Part shown: piece by piece, positions 27,303 to 36,326 of the stretch
Layout of the letters: each line of letters begins with the position of its first letter
Position numbering within the stretch: the first letter of the stretch is position 1
NCBI GenBank assembly: GCA_900541395.1
Contig: UQJT01000004.1
Span: 1-64,000, forward strand
Reading direction: 5' to 3'
DNA length: 64,000 bases
DNA from: an uncultured Desulfovibrio sp.
GTDB taxonomy: Bacteria > Desulfobacterota > Desulfovibrionia > Desulfovibrionales > Desulfovibrionaceae
Notes under the pieces: generated by a model
What the model saw: only the letters and a program-made list of their open reading frames with translations
What the model was told of the DNA's origin: nothing
The model's database searches: none
Made by a program: the position numbers and the translations under genes

Positions 27303-28447
27303 GCCGTCGCGATCCCGCTCCCGTGTCTTTGCGGGTCGTTCCCCGAGGCGACCTGAACGCGTCCGGGCCGGACGCCCCCGCGGCGCTCGGGCCGGAATCG
27401 CCGCCGCTCGTCCGGCGCTTGCCCCGGCGCGGGCCGTGTTTCGCCCTGCTGGCCCTGGCTCTGCTGATATTGTTCGGTTGGGCGCTGACGGCGGGCGACT
27501 ACGCCATCAGTCCGGGCAAAGCCTTTGAAGTGGCCCTGGCCAAGTTGACCGGAGCCTCGCCGGAGGCCCTGAGTCGGGCGGGCATCACCCGCATGGACGA
27601 AGTGGTGGTGTGGAACATCCGCCTGCCGCGCCTTCTTTTGGCCGGACTGGCGGGCATGGCCCTGGCCGTGGCCGGAGCCGCCTATCAGGGCTGCTTCCGC
27701 AACCCGCTGGTGGAGCCCTATCTGCTCGGCGTGTCGTCCGGCGCCGCCTGGGGAGCCTCGTTGTCCATCGTATTTCCCCACCTGTTCCCGCAAGGACAGG
27801 TAACGGCTTTCGGCTTCGCGCTGCTGGCGGTGTTCCTGTCCTACTCCCTGGCCCGCAGCCGGGGTCGCACCCCGCCCGTAGCTCTGATTCTGTCCGGAAT
27901 CATTGTGGGAGCCATTTTTTCCGCCCTGGTAGGGATTATGAAATATCTGGCCGCCGATACCCAGTTGCGCGAAATCACCTTCTGGATGATGGGAGGGTTC
28001 TATTACGCCACCTGGGACGATGTGGCCGTCAACGCGGCCGCCGTGCTGCCCTGCGCGCTGCTCATCGGCCTCATGGGCTGGAAGCTCAATCTGCTGTCCC
28101 TGGGCGATGAGGAAGCCCGCAGCCTGGGCGTGCATCCGGACCGCGCCCGCATGCTCTTTCTCGTACTGGCCACTCTGGCGGCGGCGGTATGCGTATCCAC
28201 CGTGGGCATCGTAGCCTGGGTGGGCCTGATGATGCCCCACGCCGCCCGCCTGATTCTGGGGCCCGACAATCGATGGGTCGTGCCCGGAGCCGCCCTGCTG
28301 GGAGCGCTGTATATGCTGCTGTGCGACACTCTGGCCCGCACCCTGACGGCGGCGGAAATCCCCGTGGCCATAGTGGCCTCCATCGTGGGCGCGCCCTATC
28401 TGTTATGGCTGCTGCGCAGCAAAGGCAGGGAACTGTATGGCGAATAA
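27299..28447 (+). CDS. ABC transporter permease, FecCD/BtuC family
   Basis: A 382-aa membrane protein with about ten helices. Typical motifs are WNIRLPRLLLAGLAGMALAVAGAAYQGCFRNPLVEPYLLGVSSGAAWGA and GIVAWVGLMMPHAARLILGPDNRWVVPGA near the ATPase-coupling loop. A 50-residue polar N-terminal extension precedes the first helix. Translation starts at TTG 27299: its last two bases are shared with the upstream TGA and AAGGAG (27285-27290) is ideally spaced, a clear case of coupled translation from a rare start codon. Confidence 0.92.
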   Translation: MSRRDPAPVSLRVVPRGDLNASGPDAPAALGPESPPLVRRLPRRGPCFALLALALLILFGWALTAGDYAISPGKAFEVALAKLTGASPEALSRAGITRMDEVVVWNIRLPRLLLAGLAGMALAVAGAAYQGCFRNPLVEPYLLGVSSGAAWGASLSIVFPHLFPQGQVTAFGFALLAVFLSYSLARSRGRTPPVALILSGIIVGAIFSALVGIMKYLAADTQLREITFWMMGGFYYATWDDVAVNAAAVLPCALLIGLMGWKLNLLSLGDEEARSLGVHPDRARMLFLVLATLAAAVCVSTVGIVAWVGLMMPHAARLILGPDNRWVVPGAALLGALYMLLCDTLARTLTAAEIPVAIVASIVGAPYLLWLLRSKGRELYGE

Positions 28448-29273
28448 GGCCGCCGTTCCGGCCCTGGAGGTGCGGGAACTCAGCTTCCGCTACGGCAATC
28501 GTCCCGCCCTGAACCGGGCCTCGCTGAGCGTGGCTCCCGGCGTGGTGTGCGGGCTGCTGGGGCCCAACGGCTCGGGCAAGACCACGCTGTTCAAGTGCTG
28601 TCTCAATTTTCTCAGGGCGGCGGAGGGCGAAGTGCGCGTCGACGGCCGCCCCACGGCCCGGCTGTCTCCGGCGGCCCTGGCCCGGCTGGCGGCTTACGTC
28701 CCCCAGGAACATCGCCAGGCCTTCCCCTTCCCCGTGCGGGACGTGGTCCGCATGGGCTGCGCGCCGCACCGGGGCGGCCTGTCCGATCTGTCCGGCCTGT
28801 TCGGCTGGCGCGCCCGCGCGGCGCAAGCCGCCCGGCTCACCGAGGACGCCATGCGCCGCGTGGGTATCGCCCACCTGGCCGACGTGCCCTGCAACCAGCT
28901 CAGCGGCGGCCAGCGACAACTGGCGCTCATCGCCCGGGCCGTGGCCCAGTCCACCCCTCTTATGTTGCTGGACGAACCCACCTCGGCCCTGGACTTCCAA
29001 AATCAAATGGAGGTGTGGAACACGCTGCGCCAAGTGGCCGCGCGGGGCGTGGCCGTGGTGGTATGCTGCCACGATCCCAATCACATTCTGTGGTTCTGCG
29101 ATCAGGTCGTTCTGATGAAAAGCGGTCGCGTTCTGGCCTCGGGCGAGCCCCGCGCCGTGCTGCACGACGAAGCCCTGACAACGCTGTACGGCGATACCTG
29201 CGGCCGGGGCGTGTTGAACGACGGCAGCCTGCCCGTCATCTACCCCGAACGGGCCGTGGGCGCGCGGCCCTGA
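28437..29273 (+). CDS. ABC transporter ATP-binding protein, FecE/BtuD type
   Basis: A 278-aa ATPase with Walker A GLLGPNGSGKTTLFK, Q-loop AAYVPQEH, signature QLSGGQRQLALIARA, Walker B LMLLDEPTSALD and switch His in VVVCCHDPNH. It overlaps the permease by 11 bases, completing a three-gene importer with the binding protein and permease. The imported substrate is a metal chelate or corrinoid-like compound by family, unspecified here. A hairpin at 29317-29343 follows. Confidence 0.95.
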   Translation: MANKAAVPALEVRELSFRYGNRPALNRASLSVAPGVVCGLLGPNGSGKTTLFKCCLNFLRAAEGEVRVDGRPTARLSPAALARLAAYVPQEHRQAFPFPVRDVVRMGCAPHRGGLSDLSGLFGWRARAAQAARLTEDAMRRVGIAHLADVPCNQLSGGQRQLALIARAVAQSTPLMLLDEPTSALDFQNQMEVWNTLRQVAARGVAVVVCCHDPNHILWFCDQVVLMKSGRVLASGEPRAVLHDEALTTLYGDTCGRGVLNDGSLPVIYPERAVGARP

Positions 29274-29316
29274 GGCGCGCCCCTTCAGCCTCCTCCGCCT
29301 TCCCCCTCTTTTCCCG

Positions 29317-29343
29317 GGGCAGACGCGCACGATGCGTCTGCCC
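29317..29343 (+). terminator. terminator after ABC importer operon
   Basis: GGGGCAGACGC and GCGTCTGCCCC form an 11-bp stem around a short loop and are followed by a T-rich stretch (GCTTCTTTT). Confidence 0.85.
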
Positions 29344-29387
29344 CGCTTCTTTTCCGCATACTCATGGACCGCTCATCCCGCCCATGC

Positions 29388-29625
29388 TAGAGCACTTTCA
29401 CTTTGAACATGCTCCCGGAGTCGAGCGAAGCGAGACTTATCCATGCTCTCTTCACCCGTAAGGCGTTTCACGCCCACGGCTGAAGGCGCCGCGACGGCGC
29501 GGCATTGCCGCCCGAGGGACGTACGGGCATGGACGGCAGAGCAAACGACGGCAGAGGCGTGAAACTCAAGCGGCACAACATCGTGCCCTGAACCAGCATA
29601 ATTTCGAAGTAAAACCGCTCTGGCG
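29388..29625. repeat. MITE-like repeat, long type, copy upstream of dmsA
   Basis: It begins TAGAGCACTTTCACTTTGAA, contains CGGAGTCGAGCGAAGCGAGA and GGCGCCGCGAC, and ends near AAAACCGCTCT. It shares ends and internal blocks with the copies at 38305 and 60379. Confidence 0.7.
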
Positions 29626-29638
29626 GAAAGGTGACACC

Positions 29639-32155
29639 ATGCCGGACAAACACGCGCCACGCACCAGTCCCTTATCGAAAAAAACGCTGCCCCCCGGGGA
29701 GCGCAACCCCTTTCGCCCCTCGGACGAGGCGCCGCCCCGGCCGGAAGTTTCCCGACGCGACATGCTCAAAGGCGGGGCAGTCGTGCTTGCGTCCTCGCTC
29801 TTTCCCTTTTCCATCGAAATCTTCAACGCCGACCGCGCCGACGCCGCCCCCCCGGCCCCCGCGCCGGACCCCGGCGAGGAGCGCATCCTGTGGAACTCGT
29901 GCAACGTCAACTGCGGCAGCCGCTGCGCCCTGCGTCTGCGCGTCAGGGGCGACGAAATCGTCCAGGTCGAAACCGACAACACCGGCGACGACACCTACGG
30001 CCACCAGCAGTTGCGAGCCTGTCCGCGCGGCCGCTCCATGCGTCAGCGGGTCTATGCCAAAGAGCGCATCCCCTATCCCCTGCGCCGGGTGGGCAAACGC
30101 GGCGAAGGCAAGTTCGAGCGCATCACCTGGGATGAGGCCTTTACCGAAATCGCCGGACGCCTGCGCTCCACCATCGATACCTACACCAACGAATCCGTGT
30201 ACCTGACCTACGGCACCGGCGCCCTGGGCAGCACCATGGGCAAAAGCTGGCCCCCCGGAGCCACGCCCGTGGCCCGCCTCATGAACATCCTGGGCGGTTA
30301 CCTCAACATGTATTCGGACTATTCCACCTGCCAGATCACCATCGGCATGCCCTACCTGTTCGGCGGCACCTGGGTGGACGGAAACTCGCTGTCGGACATG
30401 GCCAACAGCGAACTGGCCGTGTTTTTCGGCAACAACCCGTCCGAAACCCGCATGTCGGGCTGCAAAGCCGTCACCCTGCAACACGCCCGATTTAGCCGCA
30501 ACACCCGTACCATCATCATCGACCCGCGCTACACCGACACTATGGTCTCGGTGGGGGACGAATGGATACCCATCCGGCCCGGCACCGACATCGCCCTGGC
30601 CGCCGCCCTGGCCCACGTCATGATCAGCGAGGACCTGGTGGATCACGCCTTCCTGAACAGGTACACCGTGGGCTACGACGAAAACTCGCTGCCCGAAGGC
30701 GCGCCCGCCGGTTCGTCCTACAAATCCTACATCCTGGGCGACGGGCCGGACCGTCTGCCCAAAACCCCGGCCTGGGCCGAGGCCATCACCGGCATACCCG
30801 CCGCCCGTATTGAAAAACTGGCCCGTGAAATCGCAATGGCCAAGCCCTGTTTCATTACTCAGGGATGGGGACCGCAACGTACCACCAACGGCGAAAACCA
30901 GTCCCGCGCCATCGGCATGCTGGCCGTGCTTACCGGCAACGTGGGCATCGCGGGCGGCAATACCGGCGCGCGTGAAAACGCGGGCTACATGCTGCCTATG
31001 GTGGACTTTCCCACCCTGGAAAATCCGGTCAAGACCGCGCTGTCGTGTTTCAACTGGTACCAGGCCATCGAGGATTATACCTGGATGACCGCCGAAACGG
31101 CGGGCATCCAGGGTCGCGACCGCCTCATCGCGCCCATCAAATTCCTGTGGAACTATGCGGGCAATTGCCTGACCAACCAGCACGGCGGCATCAACCAGAT
31201 GCATCCCATCCTGGCCGACGAATCCAAGTGTGAGACCATCGTGGTGGTCGACACCACCCTTGCGCCCTCGGCCCGCTACGCCGACTACCTGCTGCCCTCC
31301 TGCCTGAACATGGAGGAACCCGACTGGACCCTCAACGGCGACAGCAACATCGCTTACGTCATCTTCGACAACAAGGCTATTCCGCCCTACGGCGAAAGCA
31401 AAGGCATTTACGACATCTGCGCGGGCGTGGCCGCCAAGCTGGGCGTGGAGCAAGAGTTCACCGAGGGACGCACCGAATACCAGTGGCTGGAATACCTCTA
31501 CGCCGAATCGCGCAAGAATGTCCCCGAACTGCCGCCCACCCTGGAACAGGCCTTCCAGATGGGAGTATACAAAAAGTACTTCCCCGAAAATCACATCGCC
31601 TATAAAGACTTCCGCGACGATCCCGAGGCACATCCCCTGGACACCCCCTCGGGCAAGATTGAAATCTACTCGCCCCGTCTGGCCGAGCTGGCAGCCACCT
31701 GGCAACTGGCGCCGGGCCAGGAAATCACTCCCCTGCCCGTCTGGATCGATTCGCCCGAAGGGGCGCTCAGCCCTCAACGCCGGACCTATCCCCTGCAGCT
31801 CATCGGCCACCATTACAAACAGCGCACCCACTCCACCTACGGCAACTGCTCCTGGCTGCAGGAGGTGGCCCCGCAGGAACTGTGGATCAACCCCGTCGAC
31901 GCCCGAGCGCGCGGCATACGGTTGGGCGACAGGGTCAAAGTGTATAACAATCGGGGCGTATCCTTCGTGCGGGCCAAAGTGACCCCGCGCATCATGCCGG
32001 GCGTGGTTTCCCTGCCCGAGGGCGCATGGCATACCCCCAACGACAGGGGCGAGGACACCAACGGCTGCGTCAACGTGCTCACCCTGCTGCTGCCCACGGC
32101 TCTGGCCAAAGGCAACCCGCATCACTCCAACCTGGTGGAAGTGAGCAAGGCCTGA
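29639..32155 (+). CDS. dmsA: DMSO reductase-type molybdopterin oxidoreductase, catalytic subunit DmsA
   Basis: An 838-aa Tat-exported molybdenum enzyme. The twin-arginine signal is SRRDMLKGG with RR at 39-40, after an unusually long polar N-terminus. A [4Fe-4S] site is formed by C88, C92, C96 and C128. The motif YSTCQITIG places Ser where E. coli DmsA has its Mo-ligand Ser, and FGNNPSETRMSG matches DmsA closely. It should reduce DMSO or related S-/N-oxides in the periplasm with electrons from DmsB and DmsC. dmsB lies 449 bases downstream, an atypical gap for this operon. Confidence 0.9.
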   Translation: MPDKHAPRTSPLSKKTLPPGERNPFRPSDEAPPRPEVSRRDMLKGGAVVLASSLFPFSIEIFNADRADAAPPAPAPDPGEERILWNSCNVNCGSRCALRLRVRGDEIVQVETDNTGDDTYGHQQLRACPRGRSMRQRVYAKERIPYPLRRVGKRGEGKFERITWDEAFTEIAGRLRSTIDTYTNESVYLTYGTGALGSTMGKSWPPGATPVARLMNILGGYLNMYSDYSTCQITIGMPYLFGGTWVDGNSLSDMANSELAVFFGNNPSETRMSGCKAVTLQHARFSRNTRTIIIDPRYTDTMVSVGDEWIPIRPGTDIALAAALAHVMISEDLVDHAFLNRYTVGYDENSLPEGAPAGSSYKSYILGDGPDRLPKTPAWAEAITGIPAARIEKLAREIAMAKPCFITQGWGPQRTTNGENQSRAIGMLAVLTGNVGIAGGNTGARENAGYMLPMVDFPTLENPVKTALSCFNWYQAIEDYTWMTAETAGIQGRDRLIAPIKFLWNYAGNCLTNQHGGINQMHPILADESKCETIVVVDTTLAPSARYADYLLPSCLNMEEPDWTLNGDSNIAYVIFDNKAIPPYGESKGIYDICAGVAAKLGVEQEFTEGRTEYQWLEYLYAESRKNVPELPPTLEQAFQMGVYKKYFPENHIAYKDFRDDPEAHPLDTPSGKIEIYSPRLAELAATWQLAPGQEITPLPVWIDSPEGALSPQRRTYPLQLIGHHYKQRTHSTYGNCSWLQEVAPQELWINPVDARARGIRLGDRVKVYNNRGVSFVRAKVTPRIMPGVVSLPEGAWHTPNDRGEDTNGCVNVLTLLLPTALAKGNPHHSNLVEVSKA

Positions 32156-32604
32156 CGCCCTCAACCGCCGGAAGCGCGCGTCGGCGCGTTTGGAGACCGA
32201 CCCGCAGGGGCCGTGCCCGTTGGCGACGAAGGAACTCTGCGGGCATCAAGAGCGGCGATGCCCCCGCCGTGTGGAACACGGATGGAGAGGGACAAAGCGG
32301 ACGAAGCGTTTTCCGCGTAAAACGCGAGCAAAAGCGAATGTAGGCAAAGCCGACCGAGCGTCATGGCAAGTCACGGACCAAGGTCGCGCGAAGCGGAGCC
32401 TTGGGAAACGAAGCGTGCCGAGGCGGGACGCAGCCGATGGCGGCCGAAGTCTGCCTTTGGCCGCACAGGAAGCGCGGCTGCCTTACACGAATACCGACAG
32501 GAAATCCAGGATGGTGCGCAACCGCGGTCTTACAAAAAAACGGCCCTCTCCACCTCCTCCAACTTTTCTTGGACGGAAATGACCCCAGCTTTCCGGGAGA
32601 CAGC
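32156..32604. other. unusual 449-bp gap inside the dms operon
   Basis: In most dmsABC operons dmsA and dmsB are nearly adjacent. This stretch has no convincing gene. It is purine-rich on the plus strand, with scattered GCGAAGC/GAAGCG motifs and short dyads, and looks like inserted or decayed DNA. An A7 run at 32534-32540 is also present. Confidence 0.5.
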
Positions 32605-33234
32605 ATGATCAAGAATCCGACGTTCTACTTCAATTCCGAGCTGTGCACGGGCTGCAAGACGTGCATGATCGCCTGCATCGACAAACACAACGTGCCGTTG
32701 GGCGTGCTGTGGCGGCGGGTGCTCGAATATTCGGGCGGCGACTGGCTGCCTGTGGGCAAGGGCTACGAGCACAGCGTGTTCGCCTATTACGTGTCGCTGG
32801 CCTGCAACCACTGTGAAAACGCGGTGTGCGTCACGGCCTGCCCCACAAAGGCCATGCACAAGGACGAATACGGCATCGTGTCCGTGGACCGGTCGCGCTG
32901 CGTGGGTTGTCGCTATTGCGAGTGGAATTGCCCCTACGGCGCGCCCCAGTTCGACGAGGCCATCAAGAAAATGACCAAGTGCGACTTCTGCAAGGACAAT
33001 CTTGAGCGGGACGAGCCCCCGGCCTGCGTGGCGGCCTGTCCCTGCCGCGCTCTGGACTATGGTTCTTATGACGAAATGGTCGCCAAATACGGCAACCCGC
33101 CCGCCATCGCGCCCCTGCCCGACCCCGGCCTCACGAAGCCCCACTTCATTTGCGCCCCCAACCGCCATTCCCGCCCCCAGGGCAGCACGGCGGGGATGCG
33201 CGGCGCGCTCATCAGCAACCCCGAGGAGGTCTAG
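32605..33234 (+). CDS. dmsB: DMSO reductase iron-sulfur subunit DmsB
   Basis: A 209-aa ferredoxin-type electron-transfer subunit with four Cys clusters: CTGCKTCMIAC, CNHCENAVCVTACP, CVGCRYCEWNCP and CDFCKDN...CVAACP, the DmsB pattern for four [4Fe-4S] centres. It carries electrons from the membrane anchor to DmsA and would be exported with it. The ATG at 32605 has GGGAG upstream; the longer reading frame extends into the intergenic insert and is not supported. The stop is four bases before dmsC. Confidence 0.94.
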   Translation: MIKNPTFYFNSELCTGCKTCMIACIDKHNVPLGVLWRRVLEYSGGDWLPVGKGYEHSVFAYYVSLACNHCENAVCVTACPTKAMHKDEYGIVSVDRSRCVGCRYCEWNCPYGAPQFDEAIKKMTKCDFCKDNLERDEPPACVAACPCRALDYGSYDEMVAKYGNPPAIAPLPDPGLTKPHFICAPNRHSRPQGSTAGMRGALISNPEEV

Positions 33235-33237
33235 GTC

Positions 33238-34254
33238 ATGGTCGACTACTGGAGTCTCGTCATCTTTACCATACTCGGCCAGAGCGCGGCGGGCATCATG
33301 ATGCTGCTGGCCCTGTCCCGGCGCGCCACGCGCTCCGCCGTGCGCCGCACCTGGGTGGCCGTGATCATCCTCATCGCGGCGGCCGTGGCCTCCCTCGGTC
33401 ATCTGGCCGACCCCACCATCAGTTATTTTGCCGTCACCAACGTGCTTTCCTCCTGGCTGAGTCGCGAAATCCTGTTCGCCGGGCTGTTCGGCGCGGCCAT
33501 GCTGCTGTGGATCATCTTCCGCCGTTGCCGGCTGCTCCGGCTGGCCGCCCTGGTGGGACTGGCCTTTGTCTACGTCATGAGCCGGGTCTACATTATCCCC
33601 ACCGAACCGTTCTGGAATTCGCTGCTGACCTTCTGGAGCTTTTTGTCCACGGCCTTCCTGCTGGGCGCGAGTCTGCTGCTTCTGCTCGATGAGCTGGGCG
33701 CCCGCTGCCGGGCCGGGGGCGTGCGTCAGGCCCTCTTAGGCCGATTGCCCGCCGTGGCGGCCATCGCCGTGGGCTTCCGCCTGATATTTTTGCTGCTCCA
33801 GCTCGCCCGGCCTCGCCCTATCAGCGAAGAAATCATCTGGCTGGAAATAGTGGAAATCGCCCTGCTGACGGCGGGCGGCGGTTTGGGCATGCTGCTCCTG
33901 ACCCGGCGGGCCGCCGCTCTGCCCCCCGCGCTAGAACCCGTCGCCGACGCCGTGGCGCTGCCTCCGGGCAGGCCCGTCCCCCACGGTCGGGCCGAGCCGA
34001 TTATCCTGGCCCGGGCCGAATCCCTTCCGCCCGAAACCGGAGAAACCGGCAAAAACGTGGACGGCGTTTCCTCCATAGTTGCCGAACCCGTGGCGGAATC
34101 CGCTCCCGAAGCGACGCCGTCGGGGCTGCAAACCCGCGATTGCCGCGCCGGTGGCCTGGTGTTCTGGACCCTGGTAGCCGTGGCCCTTGTATGGACGGCG
34201 GAAATCTGCGGCCGCGTGCTGTTCTATAAAAGCTACGTATGGTTCGGCATGTAG
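33238..34254 (+). CDS. dmsC: DMSO reductase membrane anchor subunit DmsC
   Basis: A 338-aa membrane protein. Eight helices fit DmsC, which oxidises menaquinol and passes electrons to DmsB: LVIFTILGQSAAGIMMLLAL, AVIILIAAAVASLGHLADP (with the conserved His), VLSSWLSREILFAGLFGA (SWLSRE is a DmsC hallmark), later helices, and a final VFWTLVAVALVWTAEICGRVLFY. A polar insert of about 90 residues before the last helix is longer than usual. GGAGG ends dmsB just upstream, so translation is coupled. Confidence 0.92.
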   Translation: MVDYWSLVIFTILGQSAAGIMMLLALSRRATRSAVRRTWVAVIILIAAAVASLGHLADPTISYFAVTNVLSSWLSREILFAGLFGAAMLLWIIFRRCRLLRLAALVGLAFVYVMSRVYIIPTEPFWNSLLTFWSFLSTAFLLGASLLLLLDELGARCRAGGVRQALLGRLPAVAAIAVGFRLIFLLLQLARPRPISEEIIWLEIVEIALLTAGGGLGMLLLTRRAAALPPALEPVADAVALPPGRPVPHGRAEPIILARAESLPPETGETGKNVDGVSSIVAEPVAESAPEATPSGLQTRDCRAGGLVFWTLVAVALVWTAEICGRVLFYKSYVWFGM

Positions 34255-34278
34255 CCGGTCCGCACGCGGAAATGCCGA

Positions 34279-34307
34279 CGCCCCCTCCGTCACGGACGAA
34301 GGGGGCG
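34279..34307 (+). terminator. terminator after dmsC
   Basis: CGCCCCCT and AGGGGGCG pair around an inner CCGT/ACGG stem, 25 bases after the dmsC stop. No long U-tract follows. Confidence 0.65.
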
Positions 34308-34316
34308 GTTCTGCGT

Positions 34317-34391
34317 CGAATATGCCGCCAGGCTCGGCGCTTACAGGAAAAGATCGGCTCCGCACGCAAGCATGGTCGCCCGCACGCAAAA
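34317..34391. repeat. left 75-bp direct repeat (truncated 3' end of a DmsC-like gene)
   Basis: The sequence matches 44551-44625 in 71 of 75 positions, same orientation. On the minus strand it encodes the last 16 codons (FCVRATMLACGADLFL, then stop) of the second DmsC-type anchor, but no gene body precedes it. It therefore duplicates the gene's 3' end plus 27 bases beyond. Confidence 0.93.
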
Positions 34392-34424
34392 TGTATGCTG
34401 AGGCGGACGAGGCTCTCTACCGGC

Positions 34425-34462
34425 AAAAAAGAAAAGGGCGTAACGGATACGCCTTTCTTTTA
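34425..34462. terminator. terminator downstream of SLC13 gene
   Basis: On the minus strand GAAAGGCGTA pairs with TACGCCCTTTTC and is followed by TTTTTT. It lies about 160 bases beyond the transporter stop. Confidence 0.6.
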
Positions 34463-34618
34463 TGAGGAAAATTCCGCTCGAGCTTGAGTTTGCCGGAACT
34501 TTTTTCGGGCAGAAGACGTGTGCCCCGGGTTGGCAGCGGGCGCGCGCTCCGCGCGCCCGCTGCCCGGACAGTGGTGCGGGTATCGGATGAAGAGATGCCG
34601 CACAGAGGGATTTTCGGT

Positions 34619-36058
34619 TCAGAGCATAATGCGGCAGAGGTTATAGGTAATGAGCGTACCCATGACAATATTGAAGACCCAGTAGGGGAGCGCGTATCTG
34701 AATATCATTCTGGCCCTGACCCATTCGGTGTCCCCATGCAGGACGGCGGACGCGGCGGTTGCCGCGGGAGTGGCGATGCCCAGCGTACATGTCAGAGTAA
34801 GGCAGGTAAGGATGGATTGAGGATCCATGCTGCCGTTGGCCAGCGCCAGACTGTAGGCTATGGGAGCGAAGGTGGCGGCCACGGCGGTATTGTTGGTAAG
34901 CTGGGTTGCGATAGTGGTAATGACAACGACAATGAAAATCAGAGCATATTCGCTGTAGCCCTGCAGGAGGGGTTTGCACAGTTCTCCCAGCCAGTGGGTG
35001 ACGCCGGTGGAGCTGAAGGCGGCGGTGATTTTCAGGACGGAGATAACCAGAAATATGGCCGGCCAGGCAACTGATTTGGACATGATTGCCTTGATATTGA
35101 TGCCTTCCTTGAAGTTGAGCAGCAGGTAGAAACCGATGTAGGCAATCAGCAGGCCATTGGTGGTCAACCTGTTCAGAAAGGCTGCGGGAGCCCAGTCGGC
35201 GGGAGCGATATTGGGCAGGAGCAGCAGAACGAGAAGCACGCAGAACGAATACAGAATGGTTTTCTGGTAGGAGTTCAGCGATTCATTGAAGCTCATGTCC
35301 GCACTGCCGTTCACAATTCTGGAAACATCCGGCCTGAGAATGAAGCGGAACAGAAACAGCATGAACAGAACGGCCAGAACAAGCTGGATGGCGCAAATGC
35401 CGACATAGGCGGTGTAGTTGATGACGTGCCCGTCGCTGAGCTGGGAGTATACGCCGAAGACCACGGCGGGCAGAGCCTTGAAGGGCAGCATCATGAAGGC
35501 GACATCCGCTATGTAGAACATGGCGACGAAAAGCATGACGGGGAAGGTGTCGCCGGGCTTGTAACCATACTGTTTGCATACTTCTTTAATAAGAGGAAAG
35601 CCGACCACCACGGCTGCGGTCATGGTAAGCATGGTGGCAAGGACACTCATGGCCGCCGCAAGCATGAGTATCAGCATATAGGGACGGCCCCGCACAATGG
35701 GCAGACTGATGATTTTGCGCGCCATCCATTCGGCGATGCCTGCCGCGTTGATGATGCTGGCCACCATGCAGAAGAGCAGGATGAGCAGCACGGTTGAGTT
35801 GCCGAAGGCGCTGCCGATAACCTCGGTCATGGGTTCGTTTATGGCCAGCCCAAGGGCAACAAGCCCCAGCAGAGAAGGCCAGACGATGTCGAGAAAGAGC
35901 CACCCGTACAGTACGGCGAAAAAGATGCCGATGACGGCCATGCCTTCGGCAGTCAGTCCTTCCGGGGGTACAGGCAGTCGGAAGATGAACATGATGGCAA
36001 GCATGATGCCCAGATGCAGATATGACTTGGGAGTGTTTTTGCTGAGCGCGGCGCTCAT
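34619..36058 (-). CDS. SLC13/DASS-family anion:sodium symporter (locus 1)
   Basis: A 479-aa membrane protein with 11-13 predicted helices. The C-terminal QLTNNTAVAATFAPIAYSLA is the SNT-type substrate/sodium motif of the divalent anion:Na+ symporters, and the first motif is GNSTVLLILLFCM. The family imports di- and tricarboxylates, sulfate or sulfonates. GGAGG precedes the start. It is last in a minus-strand series with two reductases, an AprB-like ferredoxin and an AprA-like flavoprotein, so it probably brings in their substrate. Confidence 0.9.
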   Translation of the reverse strand: MSAALSKNTPKSYLHLGIMLAIMFIFRLPVPPEGLTAEGMAVIGIFFAVLYGWLFLDIVWPSLLGLVALGLAINEPMTEVIGSAFGNSTVLLILLFCMVASIINAAGIAEWMARKIISLPIVRGRPYMLILMLAAAMSVLATMLTMTAAVVVGFPLIKEVCKQYGYKPGDTFPVMLFVAMFYIADVAFMMLPFKALPAVVFGVYSQLSDGHVINYTAYVGICAIQLVLAVLFMLFLFRFILRPDVSRIVNGSADMSFNESLNSYQKTILYSFCVLLVLLLLPNIAPADWAPAAFLNRLTTNGLLIAYIGFYLLLNFKEGINIKAIMSKSVAWPAIFLVISVLKITAAFSSTGVTHWLGELCKPLLQGYSEYALIFIVVVITTIATQLTNNTAVAATFAPIAYSLALANGSMDPQSILTCLTLTCTLGIATPAATAASAVLHGDTEWVRARMIFRYALPYWVFNIVMGTLITYNLCRIML

Positions 36059-36326
36059 GAGGTGCCTCCGCGTGGGGATGTGTTGTGCCGCCTGGTCGCT
36101 TGTGGATACGGAAAGCGGCTGGTTTTAAATGTGGAATGTACTGTTTCGGAAAAGGCCTGTGCTGAACATGGTCCCCTTGTTTTCTGTTCAAGATTTATCC
36201 GCAAGGCGTTCAGCGCTTACAGCCGGGAGGGCCGCAGCCCCTCTGTCCGGTGTGTTGCATCCGGTTTCGGATGAAAACTGCGGCATACAGAGGAGCTGAC
36301 GGGGAGAGTTTTCAATTCAAAACGCT
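36059..36326. other. intergenic stretch between flavoprotein and transporter, locus 1
   Basis: The 268 bases hold no gene. A segment near 36185-36245 (TTATCCGCAAGGCGTTCAGCG...) resembles part of the long repeat type but is too degenerate to call. Confidence 0.4.

Larger units (their letters stand above)
29274..29638. other. intergenic region before dmsA
   Basis: The region contains the terminator of the importer operon and a long-type copy of the dispersed repeat. The promoter of dmsA must be here, but no clear one was seen. Confidence 0.5.
34255..34618. other. intergenic boundary region after dmsC
   Basis: The stretch holds the dmsC terminator, the left 75-bp direct repeat and a second hairpin. 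It is the left edge of the proposed island. Confidence 0.6.

Noticed and set aside
29672..32164. 830-aa reverse open frame opposite dmsA
   Set aside because: Low-complexity Gly/Ala/Val/His composition; forward DmsA motifs are unmistakable.
34484..35074. Plus-strand 196-aa frame over the SLC13 gene
   Set aside because: It runs antisense to clear transmembrane segments of the transporter and has no supporting start site.
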